Assembly: GCF_016587355.1 (NCBI RefSeq)
Contig: NZ_BNJF01000001.1
Location: 310,001 to 374,000, forward strand
DNA: 64,000 nucleotides
From: Ktedonospora formicarum
GTDB taxonomy: Bacteria; Chloroflexota; Ktedonobacteria; Ktedonobacterales; Ktedonobacteraceae
Reading direction: 5' to 3'
Shown one piece after another: positions 54,156 through 63,163 of the stretch. Numbering within the stretch: position 1 is the first letter of the stretch; each line of letters begins with the position of its first letter. Below the pieces are notes generated by a model. That model searched no databases and was not told where the DNA came from. It saw only the letters and a list, made by a program, of their open reading frames with translations. The translations under genes and the position numbers were made by a program.

Positions 54156-56066
54156 TCATGTGGTGAGAGGTAAGGCAAACCAGAACGTCGATCCCTCCCC
54201 AGGGGCGCTCTCCACGCCAACCTCACCCTGGTGTTGAGCAATCAGCTTCTGGCAGATATAGAGGCCCAGACCCAGCCCTTTCCCCGAACCGTTCTGCACC
54301 GGCACCCCCTTGACCTGATGGAAGCACTGCCAGACCTCCTTCTGCGCCTCTTTCGAGAGTCCTGGTCCCCGGTCTCGCACCCAGACACGAGCCAGGTTCT
54401 CCTGGAGCATCAGCCCGATCTGGACAGGCTGATCGACGGGTGCGTAGCGTAGGGCATTGGTCACATAATTCATGACCACCTGGCTGATGCGTGTCTGATC
54501 AGCCAGCACGTTGGCAACAACATGCGCTGGTAACTCCAACATGAGGGAGCGTTCCGGAGCCACCACGCGCAGACCCTCGACTGTTTCTCGCACCAGGGAA
54601 ACCAGATCACAACGCTCCAGTTCGAGCGTCAAGGTCTTCGCCGTAATGCGAGAGACATCGAGCAGGTCATTGATTAAATGCGTCTGCACATCAACCTGGC
54701 GGGCGGAGGTTGCCAAACGCTCGGAGAGGTCAGTGAGGAAGGTCTCGATCTCTGGAGCCAACGGATCAGTTGATCGCAACAAACGGTTCGCGCGTCGCTT
54801 GAGCAATTGGATGGTCCCTTTGAGCGCGGCCAAGGGTGTTTTCAGTTCATGACTGGTCATGCCCAGCATGAGATCTTTTTGTCGCTCGATTTCTTTGTGG
54901 GCCGTCAGATCGACAATGAACGCAATAGCCAGAGGCGAGGTCCCTGTCCGGCGAAAGATCGTCCCTCCAACCAGCACCGGCACCCGTGTACCGTCTTTCC
55001 TCAGATACTCTTTTTCAAACGGCTGGAAGCTCCCTGTCGCCAGTTCTTCCTCCATGGCCTGCGCTTCTCGCTCCTGGTATTCCGGTGGGGTCATCGTGGT
55101 CCACTGCACCTGCCCTGCCACCAAGTCGTCACTCGTGTAGCCAACCAGGCGAAGAAAGGCGTCGTTCGCCTCGTAAATGCGCCCATCCAAGCAAGTAATA
55201 GCGATCCCTATGATATTGGACTCCACCAATCGACGAAACCGCCACTCGCTCTCGCGTAAAGCTTCCTCTGCCTGCTTTAGCTTTGTCGTCTCGATGATGG
55301 CTCCAAGCATGTGCGTCGGATGCCCTTGCGAGTCAGAGATACAGTGTCCTTGCTCTGCAAGCCAATGGATGCTGCCGTCAGGCCAGAGAATGCGGTACTC
55401 GATCCGATAATCCATCGGTTCAGTGATCACATGTGCCAGGAACCGCTCGACTGGTTCACGGTCCTCTGGATGCACCGTCGCCAGGAAGCGTGTATAGGTG
55501 GAAGGGGTTGTTGGCGACCATCCCAAAAGGGCTTTGCCCTGAGCCGTCAAATGAATCTGATCGGTAATCAGATTCCAATCCCACGCGCCTATGCCAGATG
55601 CTTTGAGAGCCAGCCGCACCTTCGCTTCACTCATCTGCCCGCCCTGCTCCTGTTTCGTGATATCCCTCCCACAAGCAATGACCTCATGGATGGTTCCATC
55701 ACGCAGGCGCACGGGAAAGACATGGAGATGAATCAAGTGGTAGGCGTGATCGGCTTGGCGAAGATGGCATACCATGTTCCGGCTTCCCTCCTTAGCGGCT
55801 GCCTGACGGATCAGATGTTCTATCTGTGGCCGATCCGCCGGGTGCAAAGCATCGAGCCACCCTTTGCCCTGAGACTGACTCGTCTGCTGACCGGTAAAAA
55901 TGCGCCAACTGGAAGTGGCATCATGCATCGAGCCATCAGGAGTCAGAAGCCAGAAGAGATCGGCACTCTCGTGGACGAGCGCAAAAAAACGATCAGCAAA
56001 TGTCTCGTGCTCCTGAGGAGATCCCGCATGCTCTTCCTGATGCGGATTGTCCTGCGACTGAGCCAT
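54156..56066 (-). CDS. Multi-PAS sensor histidine kinase
   Basis: The product has 636 residues from ATG 56066 (AGGAGGGAGC upstream). Three PAS domains follow one another (about 22-140, 150-265, 275-395 from this start), the second and third with PAC-type ends. The H-box is TSHELKTP with His406. The ATPase domain shows the N-box NYVTNALRYAP, G1 (RDRGPGLS), an F-box-like region and G2 (GKGLGLGLYICQKL). No membrane helix is present, so the signal is cytoplasmic, possibly redox or a small molecule. No response regulator is adjacent. The gene is bracketed by a pair of direct repeats of about 154 bp. Confidence 0.93.
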   Translation of the reverse strand: MAQSQDNPHQEEHAGSPQEHETFADRFFALVHESADLFWLLTPDGSMHDATSSWRIFTGQQTSQSQGKGWLDALHPADRPQIEHLIRQAAAKEGSRNMVCHLRQADHAYHLIHLHVFPVRLRDGTIHEVIACGRDITKQEQGGQMSEAKVRLALKASGIGAWDWNLITDQIHLTAQGKALLGWSPTTPSTYTRFLATVHPEDREPVERFLAHVITEPMDYRIEYRILWPDGSIHWLAEQGHCISDSQGHPTHMLGAIIETTKLKQAEEALRESEWRFRRLVESNIIGIAITCLDGRIYEANDAFLRLVGYTSDDLVAGQVQWTTMTPPEYQEREAQAMEEELATGSFQPFEKEYLRKDGTRVPVLVGGTIFRRTGTSPLAIAFIVDLTAHKEIERQKDLMLGMTSHELKTPLAALKGTIQLLKRRANRLLRSTDPLAPEIETFLTDLSERLATSARQVDVQTHLINDLLDVSRITAKTLTLELERCDLVSLVRETVEGLRVVAPERSLMLELPAHVVANVLADQTRISQVVMNYVTNALRYAPVDQPVQIGLMLQENLARVWVRDRGPGLSKEAQKEVWQCFHQVKGVPVQNGSGKGLGLGLYICQKLIAQHQGEVGVESAPGEGSTFWFALPLTT

Positions 56067-56535
56067 GGAATGGCGCTCCCTCCTACGTTTGTGACCAGGG
56101 GAACAGCTGTCACACCTACTGCAGCTTTCCTGCGCTGAGAAGAGCACAGGTCACGGCGCGGTGTTGGCTGGTCACGCTCGTTCATGCTGAGCAATTCAAA
56201 ATGAGTGGGGTATTCTACATGCTCTCTCATTGTAAAATGGATGACCAAAGTCAAGAGTGCGCTTCCTTGTCTCGAAAAGTTGCATCAACTAGATGTTAAC
56301 AGATCCCCACAGTTCCTACCGGGGAATTTCCCAGAGCCGTCACTAACACCAGTTCCTGCTTCAGCAGAGCGTGCCTTCCCTGGTTCCTATTCAGGTTTGG
56401 TCTTCCCGCTCCTCCACAGGCAATGGCCACGTGTTCCTCGGCCAATCATCGCAGCCCTTGCACCAGGATGGCTTTCGCTGTCAAATTGCTTTACCATGTA
56501 TCAGCTACAGAGAGTGGTATCACACTCATATGTGA

Positions 56536-56689
56536 CACACGCATTTCTTCGAACCTCCCTTCCGGCTGCATGAGAGGCTCCTCGAAACATCTAGACAGTG
56601 AGACAGAAGATCCCGAACGTTCGAGACTTTTCCTGCAGGAAAAGGGCCAAAAAAGTCTCTAATTATTGGGATGCGTTATCATTCCATTC
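56536..56689 (+). repeat. Direct repeat, copy 2
   Basis: Second copy of the element at 53876, lying about 470 bases upstream of the kinase start. It contains the perfect palindrome CTTTTCCTGCAGGAAAAG; the matching place in copy 1 (CCTTTCATGCAGGAAAAGG) keeps a weaker stem, so the fold may be conserved. Confidence 0.75.
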
Positions 56690-57184
56690 TTGCCCGATAT
56701 CTTGTACACTAAAAAGTATCCAGGCGAGCAGCCACTGCAGCAAATGATACTTACATGCGAGAGATGAACGCTGTCATGAGAGGGGACGATGGTGAAGTGT
56801 GTGAGGAAGTCTCACGCACGAGAGAGAAGTACCACTGCGAGGAGAAGAGATGATCCAACAAGCACAGAGGACATTGTATGTCTGTGAAGGAGGAGTCGCT
56901 CCACCTCCACAAGGAATGTCCTCTGCTGGGAGGTTTTCACCAGATACGCCTCCCACAGAATCAAAGGGTGCTCCATCATCCCAAGAAAGGTCTACGCCAC
57001 ATGCCCAAAAGCATCGCGTGGGAGCAACGGGCCGTCCCATGTCCAGGAAGGAGGTCGAGAAGACATCAGAGCGAGAGGATAAAAAAGGACACAAGCACCA
57101 GTGGAAAGCAAACCCGACTCAAGCCTAACAGGAGTGTCTCGCATAGGATGGTGCTTTTAAGGGGTGGCGCAAAAAATAGGAAGA
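56690..57184. other. Gene-free stretch upstream of the RNA ligase region
   Basis: About 500 bases with short ORFs in several frames and no ribosome sites or family motifs that I can recognise. Confidence 0.4.
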
Positions 57185-57208
57185 GCAGATATCTTTAAAG
57201 ATATCTGC
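57185..57208. terminator. 24-bp perfect palindrome downstream of the peptide gene
   Basis: GCAGATATCTTT is followed directly by its reverse complement. It starts 33 bases past the stop of the peptide gene at 57242 and probably ends its transcript. Confidence 0.5.
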
Positions 57209-57241
57209 CTTCATGTGTTGCTTCATTTAGTGGCGATGACG

Positions 57242-57475
57242 CTAGCGGATCCAGCCGCTGCTATAACACCAGCCGCGTTTAGAATCCCAGCGATGATGAT
57301 GATCATGATCCCAACCATGCTTATGACCATAAGACCAATCATGCTGATAATCATAATGGCGACCATGGTTCTGATTCTGGCTATATCCCTGGGCGCCCAC
57401 GACCTGTTCCAGTTCGTGTTCGGTGAGCTCAAAAATTTCTAATTGCTCTCTAGGAGAAGATATATGAGATTTCAT
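57242..57475 (-). CDS. Putative ribosomally made peptide precursor with bacteriocin-type leader and His/Trp/Tyr-rich repeat core
   Basis: The 77-residue product starts at ATG 57475 (AAAGGAA site at good spacing). Residues 1-28 look like a leader: polar start, then FELTEHELEQVVGA, the ELxxxELxxVxG(G/A) pattern that C39-type exporters recognise and cut after Gly-Ala or Gly-Gly. The core (about 29-77) is rich in His (9), Trp (5) and Tyr (5), with one Cys (70). It contains three imperfect octads with His at position 5 and Trp at 7: YDYQHDWS (41-48), YGHKHGWD (49-56), HDHHHRWD (57-64), followed by SKRGWCY and SSGWIR. It may be a modified or metal-binding secreted peptide. No maturation enzyme or exporter lies in the window near it, and an antisense ORF on the plus strand is a shadow. 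Confidence 0.65.
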   Translation of the reverse strand: MKSHISSPREQLEIFELTEHELEQVVGAQGYSQNQNHGRHYDYQHDWSYGHKHGWDHDHHHRWDSKRGWCYSSGWIR

Positions 57476-57946
57476 AGCTTTGTTCCTTTCTTCATTCACA
57501 AAATGCGTATTTTAAAATTGCTACAGTCTTTCGAATATCTTTTTTTAGATGCCAATTGGTGCCAATCGGGCGGATAATAGCATGTATCATGCTTCTTTTC
57601 TTATTTTACTCATAAAACTAAATAATAATCATCTATATTCTACTATTGAGCGCACTACTGTAGAACATTGTGGTGTTAAGCTCGAATTACGCCTTCATCC
57701 AGCAGCAGCCGCAGGGAGGAGCGATATGGAGAGAGGTGAGCTAGATAGGAGCAAGGTAGCTCTGCCAGGAATGTTTGGGAAAGGGAGCGATAAGGCATCA
57801 AATACCGAGCATATTTGGCATGGATGCCTTGCTCATGCCAGCTAGGCAGGAAGAAACGACGATAGAAACTCAGTGATCTATATCATAGATATACTTCTAT
57901 CTTTGAGCTATCATAACTCCACACATTCACCTGGAGAACGATTTTT
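57476..57946. other. Intergenic region between peptide and RNA ligase genes
   Basis: This AT-rich stretch separates divergent genes and must hold both promoters. A 98-codon plus-strand ORF (57549-57845) has no ribosome site or recognisable features and I do not call it. Confidence 0.4.
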
Positions 57947-58999
57947 ATGCACTGGGTCCCGTATGAGAAAATGGCCGAATCGACCAATCAGTGGCATCTG
58001 GATGAGGCGCACCATCACATCCTAGAAAAGACGCGTTGGGTCGTGATGGAAAAAATCCATGGAGCTCATTTCTGTATAGTGACAAATGGTTCAATCATTG
58101 CCGGGGCCAGCAGAAAACACCTCCTGGCATCGGGAGAGAACTTCTTTGAATATCAGCGGGTTCTTAAGCGTCTGGAGCCTCAGATCTCCCAACTTTTTTC
58201 CCTGGCTCGCCATCTCTATCCCCAACTGACCTCGCTCTCGATCTATGGCGAGCTTTTTGGGGGAGCGTATCCCCATCCTGAAATTTCTCCCGTACCTGGA
58301 CTTCAGCCTATCCAAACCGGGATTTACTATACGCCTGATATCGAATTTTGCGCCTTCGATCTCGCTATCTCAGATCTGCAACAGTCTTCTTATCTTGATT
58401 ATGATCAAGCTCGCATGCTTCTACAGAGTGCCGGCGTACTTTCCGTATCTCCACTCTTGATTGGGAGCTATCAAGAAGCACTACACTACCCCATCGAGTT
58501 CTCCTCCACAATTCCAGCGCTCTTTGGCCTGCCGCCTTTGCAGCAAGAGAACCAAGCTGAGGGTGTGGTTATTAAACCAGTCAAAGCACTTGTTTTTTCT
58601 ACTTCTAAAGGGCCACTCCGACCCATTTTCAAAAGAAAGATCGCGGCGTTTGCGGAAGACAAGCGCTTCCATCAAGCACAAAAGTGGACACTTCCTCCAT
58701 TTACTCCCGGTCCTGACAAATTGGATCAGCTCAAGTGGGAGGCATCGTATCAGGTGACCGAAAACCGCCTGCTGAGTGCAATCTCGAAAATTGGCTATCG
58801 AGGTCCCCACGAGCCCAGTCGGAGTCGCCAACTCTTTCATTTGCTGGTCGCAGATGTTCTGGAACAGCTTGCTCTTCACCAGCCAAACCTTCTCGCTGAC
58901 CTGGCAAAAGCGGAACAACAAGAGCTTCTGACATCTATCCAGAAAGAGGTCAGAGAACTCGTCAAGCAGTTCTTCCAGAAAGAAACTCGGCGTGTCTAG
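57947..58999 (+). CDS. Rnl2-type RNA ligase
   Basis: The 350-residue protein carries the nucleotidyltransferase motifs of T4 RNA ligase 2: motif I EKIHGAHF with Lys36 as the AMP-accepting residue, the Arg in GASRKHLL, motif III-like SIYGELFGG (Glu102), motif IIIa around EFCAFDLA, motif IV EGVVIKP (205-211) and motif V FKRKIAAF (Lys229, Lys231). The C-terminal 110 residues are helical, as in Rnl2. The enzyme should seal 3'-OH/5'-phosphate ends in RNA using ATP, for repair or editing of RNA. Bacterial Rnl2-like ligases are sporadic. No kinase/phosphatase or methyltransferase partner of an RNA repair operon is adjacent. Confidence 0.88.
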   Translation: MHWVPYEKMAESTNQWHLDEAHHHILEKTRWVVMEKIHGAHFCIVTNGSIIAGASRKHLLASGENFFEYQRVLKRLEPQISQLFSLARHLYPQLTSLSIYGELFGGAYPHPEISPVPGLQPIQTGIYYTPDIEFCAFDLAISDLQQSSYLDYDQARMLLQSAGVLSVSPLLIGSYQEALHYPIEFSSTIPALFGLPPLQQENQAEGVVIKPVKALVFSTSKGPLRPIFKRKIAAFAEDKRFHQAQKWTLPPFTPGPDKLDQLKWEASYQVTENRLLSAISKIGYRGPHEPSRSRQLFHLLVADVLEQLALHQPNLLADLAKAEQQELLTSIQKEVRELVKQFFQKETRRV

Positions 59000-59182
59000 T
59001 AACAGAGAACGAAACATGTGTCATTCTTTTATCAAATCGCGCCTGCTTCTTTCAAAGGGACAACTAGGCAAAGCACAACAGTTTCCAGAACGCGCTCAAG
59101 CACTGAAAAGCAAAATGCTGGGAAATTGATGGAGCGAGATAAACACCTGCCTCGCCAAAGATGGAGCATACATCGCAATTAT

Positions 59183-59221
59183 CCGAACCTCCACACCTGT
59201 TCTACAGGTGTGGAGGTTCGG
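59183..59221. terminator. 18-bp hairpin between convergent RNA ligase and sigma-factor genes
   Basis: Arms 59183-59200 and 59204-59221 are exact reverse complements around a 3-base loop. It is about 180 bases from the stop of each convergent gene, a position that suits a two-way terminator. There is no T-run. Confidence 0.6.
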
Positions 59222-59397
59222 CAGCAGTATCAGCCCCGCTGACGTGGCAGTGAGTCATACAAAACGCATGCTTGCCAAAAGAAGAGACCATTGAGAAACG
59301 GGGACACGAAATAAAACGTTCTTCCGCGTGAGCTTTGTTATGAGCAAGTCTGAGTCAGCCCCTGATTCTCAATGGCCTCTCGCGCCTAGCCTGCTGA

Positions 59398-59928
59398 TTA
59401 TTTCCACTGCTCAAGTGCCTGGCGCAATGTGGTCCGGGCGCGATGCAGGCGACTCTTGACGGTCATCACCGTTACACCGAGCCGTGCTGCGACCTCCGAT
59501 GCGGGGATCTCTTGGAGGTCGCGCAGAACAAACACTTGCCGATGTAGCGGGGACAGAGCCGCGATAGCCGAGGCTAGGTCATGACGCAGTGCAATCTGGC
59601 GTTCGGGGTCCTCGTTGGATGGGACAAGCTGTAGAATGGCGCTGGTGGAGTCTGTTCGCCGGGACAGTTTGAGCAACCGAAAGCACTGATGGCGCACTAC
59701 CTTGAACAACCAGGACCCAAATGCCGACGCGACACGCAAGGTGCCAATCCGTTGAGCAGCGATCCAGAGGGTTTCTTGCACAGCATCTTCTACATCTTCG
59801 GATGTCGCACAGAATTTCCGTGCAAAGCGGGTCACAGATGGATAATAACAAAGCAGCAGTTGTTCGATCGCCTCGGGATCCCCACTGGTTGCAGCATTGA
59901 TCAGTTGCGAGTCAGGCGATGGGTTCAT
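59398..59928 (-). CDS. ECF-type RNA polymerase sigma factor
   Basis: The 176-residue protein begins MNPSPDSQLINAATSGDPEA at ATG 59928, whose ATGA overlaps the stop of the upstream DUF2892 gene; a longer frame to 60045 is rejected. Region 2 reads YYPSVTRFARKFCATSEDVE then DAVQETLWIAAQ, and region 4 reads LSPLHRQVFVLRDLQEIPAS then EVAARLGVTVMTVKSRLHRAR. Coupling to a DUF2892 membrane protein suggests a regulatory pair acting on envelope or sulfur/thiol stress, but this is inferred from gene order only. Confidence 0.9.
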   Translation of the reverse strand: MNPSPDSQLINAATSGDPEAIEQLLLCYYPSVTRFARKFCATSEDVEDAVQETLWIAAQRIGTLRVASAFGSWLFKVVRHQCFRLLKLSRRTDSTSAILQLVPSNEDPERQIALRHDLASAIAALSPLHRQVFVLRDLQEIPASEVAARLGVTVMTVKSRLHRARTTLRQALEQWK

Positions 59929-60164
59929 TGTGCGTGCTGCTTCGACTTGAGCTTTCGCCCAACCAGGGCGCAGGCAGGACACCATCCGATGAAACCGGTA
60001 GCTGCAACGAAGAGGGCTGAGGCAAGCAACGCCAGGGCAAGCCACCCGGAAACCGTGCCATGCGCAGGCTGGAGGAACACAAACAGGGCACTTGCCGTCA
60101 GGCCAATGCCCAGCACGACACGCAGGATACGCTCAAACAAAGGGACGTTTTTTACATAGAACAT
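59925..60164 (-). CDS. DUF2892 (YgaP-like) membrane protein
   Basis: The 79-residue protein has two membrane helices and the family opening VKNVPLFERILRVVLGIGL. The Cys pair in GWCPACALVGRKL near residues 61-64 is typical of the YgaP transmembrane domain family. It has a GCAAGGAGAACC site and overlaps the sigma-factor gene by four bases. It might act as sensor or partner of that sigma factor; no rhodanese domain is attached. Confidence 0.85.
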   Translation of the reverse strand: MFYVKNVPLFERILRVVLGIGLTASALFVFLQPAHGTVSGWLALALLASALFVAATGFIGWCPACALVGRKLKSKQHAQ

Positions 60165-61200
60165 AGTGGTTCTCCTTGCTTCTTGAGAAACGATTAACGG
60201 TTCCTCATACTAAGAGACTCCAACTGACCAAAAGGATTCGGTGGTCTCTGAAGCAACCCGTTTCTCGCCGATCATTCCCATCGTACTGCCAGATCAGCGA
60301 GCCTACAGGAGAACCATATCCTGGCCATCTGGACCTGAGCCCCAGAGGAGAAAACGCCTTTCGCTTCCCTTCTAACTGATGTGCTTGCAGCTTAGCGAGA
60401 CATGCGACGTTTTCACCGAACATGTGTCATCTCTCGCGTGTGGAAAAACGAGGCACCTGCAGCGCAGCGCCTCTGTATTCTTTCTCAAGATCGCATATGT
60501 GTGTAGAAGTAACAGTGCTCAAGCAAGGGGATTCTTTCACCCAGGTAACTTGCTGACTCCCATTACTGAGAGGCAGTAGCGGCTTTCCTGTCCAGAAACG
60601 TTTCATGCACTCAGCGATGCATCAGTTCCCGTCTGCCAGATTAGGTGCCTCAAGTACTGTTAATAAAAAATACAACTATACTCATCAATATAGATAAATT
60701 TTTCTCTATTTGCTGAAAAAAGCGGTCAGGGCACTAAAGGGTTAGTGCTAACACTTTGTAGTCCTCAAACTCAAATAAGCTTGACATTGTACATATATCT
60801 ATGTTAATTTAGTCGAAGTTCGATCTTAATTCATTGGCTCTTAAAGCATCAAACATCCGAATTATATCAGCCCTTTTTCCTAGCACAATTCCACCTGAAA
60901 AGCGCAAAAAATCTCTGCGCAGGCGAATTGCAACCATGGCATATTTGGTCGAAAATAAATGTATCGCTACATTTATAATATAAAAAAATTAGAGTAGTTT
61001 CACCTCTTCTTACCAGCATCATTTATGCTGGCGTTGCCCTCTGCACGCCTACACTTTTTTTGATTCTCGCAACTTATCTACTCTTACCGCCCAATGCCCA
61101 TGTGTAGGATCGCATGCTCTTTTCTTTGCGAGGGGGGCAGGGAAAAGGGCTGATACAGAAGAATATACACAACTATATCATTGCTTGCTGTGAATAAGGC
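60165..61200. other. Long gene-free region with a possible promoter
   Basis: About 1 kb without a convincing gene. TTGACA (60781-60786) and TTAATT (60804-60809) are spaced by 17 bases in AT-rich DNA and could drive the membrane protein gene at 61201 with a long leader. Short ORFs near 60205-60579 have no support. Confidence 0.4.
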
Positions 61201-63093
61201 ATGTTTATTTTCAACCTATCCACAGATGGAGGTTCACTATATTCTATGAGCTACGAGCGAAAGCACGCACCAGCATCTCTCTCATCACCGTTGTCTCAAT
61301 CCAACGGATCTGTCGCGACATTTACTGCGCCTGAAATGACTCCTAGACCAGACTCCCATGCTCATCAGGTATTCCCCCAACGCTACATTGCGTACTATAC
61401 GCGTGGAATGGGTCTTTTTTTCGTGATCCATCTGGCATATCTACTCTTTTTGCAAACTCGATCCGATGTGCTCGAAAACGCCGTTCTGCGTGACATTACC
61501 GATATTCTTGTCCTCATAGGAGCTATTGGTTGTACAGGAGTATGTGGCATTGCTCTCTGGAAATTGCGAAGTATCTCGCTTAGCGATGTTGACATTCTTG
61601 CGAAGCGTGCCTGGATCGCGATTTTTTGTCTTGGGGCTTCCTCTGCTACCTATGCCATAGGCCAGGTCATCTGGACATGGTATGAGGCGACCACGCCACT
61701 TTCTGCATTCCCTTTCCCGGCTGCGTACGATCCCTTCTATCTGGCAGTCTATCCCTTTAGTTGGATCGGCGTCGCGCTTCTCCTGCCGCGTGGAGGTACC
61801 GGGGTTGGGCGTCTGCGCCTGGTGTTGGATGCCACAACTGCTGTGGTCTCGGTACTTGCGATTTCCTGGTATTTCTTGCTTGGTCCTACCATTGCCAATT
61901 TGACGGGTGAGCCGCTAGCGAAAATAGTGGCTCTGGCCTATCCCCTAGGCGATCTTTCACTCTGTATCGCGGCCGCAATCTTGCTCTTTGGCACCTCTGG
62001 GTCGACGTCATTCAATTCAACACTGGCGATTCTCTCGGCTGGTGTGTCATTGCTGGCAGTGACAGATTCGTTCTATGCCTATTTCTTGCTCCAGGGAACC
62101 TACCATACAGGCTTTCTTCAAGACGTGGGCTGGCCTCTGAGCTGGCTATTGATTGGTTGGGCTGTGCTTACCTATCTAAATAACCTGGCTCGTGGAGCGA
62201 ATTCATCTCAGCTCATGAACGAGGAACCATCCTCTACCCGCTTGAGTCGTACTGGTGCGGTGTTGCGTGCGGTGGCCCCCACTATACTCGCTCTCTTGAC
62301 CTGTGCCTTGCTTGTGTTAGAGGTCGAGTTGCGTCAGAGCGCCCCTTTATTTCAGGTTGTACTTGTTTGTGCGGGCCTGTTTTTGCTTCCTATTATCCGC
62401 CAGGGACTGACCCTTGTGGATAATATGCTTTTGAATGAGCGTTTACGGGTCGCGCTCAATCAATCGCAGCAGGCATTCCGCGATAGCCAGAAGGAATTGC
62501 TCTCAACCACTTCGCGGGCCACTCAGTATGAAGAATTACGCACAAGCATCGAAAATCTTCGAACCGTCCATGCGGCGCTAGCGCGTGGCGATCTCTCGAT
62601 ACGTGCCCAGACGCAAGGGCCACTCGCGCCAGTCGCTCAGAGTTTGAATCTCTTGATCGAGCGTATGCATCGCTGGGAGCAAATGAGCCAGCAGAATCGG
62701 ATCTTGCAGAATGAGGCACGCTTCCTGGCAGGCGACATCGAGATGCTGAGCCAGGGGCGTTTGCCCCAGAAGCGAGAGCACATACCAAGTACATTACCAA
62801 CCGGGGCTGCGGTCATCAGCCTTCTGCACCTCAGCAAGCGTCTGCATATTCAATTTCGTCGCCTCAGTGAGGCTCTGGAGCAGCTCTATACACGAAACAG
62901 GTCGCTACGTGAGTCTGTAACGCAGACACGCAACACACTGCAAGACCAGTCCTCATCGCAACAACTTGATGCCTTGTTAGTGCAATTGGAGAAGGGGCTG
63001 ACAAGCTATGAAAATATGCTTCTTGAGGCTCATAAGCTGGTCGATATCTTTAGTGAGCAAAATGACCAGAAAGCCACTCCCAATGAGAGATAG
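61201..63093 (+). CDS. Polytopic membrane protein with HAMP-like and coiled-coil cytoplasmic part
   Basis: The 630-residue product has a polar N-terminus, then nine or ten membrane segments (about 65-430) in the style of MASE-type input domains. A cytoplasmic part follows with a HAMP-like segment (ALARGDLSIRAQTQGPLAPV) and long coiled coils (about 435-615). There is no GGDEF, kinase or methyl-accepting domain. An internal ATG at 61246 follows GGAGGTT and may be the true start. The gene is 70 bases upstream of a Ser/Thr-kinase-like gene on the same strand, so it may be the membrane sensor for that protein. Confidence 0.75.
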   Translation: MFIFNLSTDGGSLYSMSYERKHAPASLSSPLSQSNGSVATFTAPEMTPRPDSHAHQVFPQRYIAYYTRGMGLFFVIHLAYLLFLQTRSDVLENAVLRDITDILVLIGAIGCTGVCGIALWKLRSISLSDVDILAKRAWIAIFCLGASSATYAIGQVIWTWYEATTPLSAFPFPAAYDPFYLAVYPFSWIGVALLLPRGGTGVGRLRLVLDATTAVVSVLAISWYFLLGPTIANLTGEPLAKIVALAYPLGDLSLCIAAAILLFGTSGSTSFNSTLAILSAGVSLLAVTDSFYAYFLLQGTYHTGFLQDVGWPLSWLLIGWAVLTYLNNLARGANSSQLMNEEPSSTRLSRTGAVLRAVAPTILALLTCALLVLEVELRQSAPLFQVVLVCAGLFLLPIIRQGLTLVDNMLLNERLRVALNQSQQAFRDSQKELLSTTSRATQYEELRTSIENLRTVHAALARGDLSIRAQTQGPLAPVAQSLNLLIERMHRWEQMSQQNRILQNEARFLAGDIEMLSQGRLPQKREHIPSTLPTGAAVISLLHLSKRLHIQFRRLSEALEQLYTRNRSLRESVTQTRNTLQDQSSSQQLDALLVQLEKGLTSYENMLLEAHKLVDIFSEQNDQKATPNER

Positions 63094-63163
63094 GGATCAT
63101 ATGGGTATGGAGAGCCACTTGTAATGTATGGGCAACTAAAATTATTCATCTGTAGGACAAGCC

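Noticed and set aside
57164..57442. Plus-strand hydrophobic ORF opposite the peptide gene
   Set aside because: The repeated Met/Ile pattern is the antisense of His/Asp/Tyr-rich codons; the minus-strand frame has the ribosome site and the leader motif.
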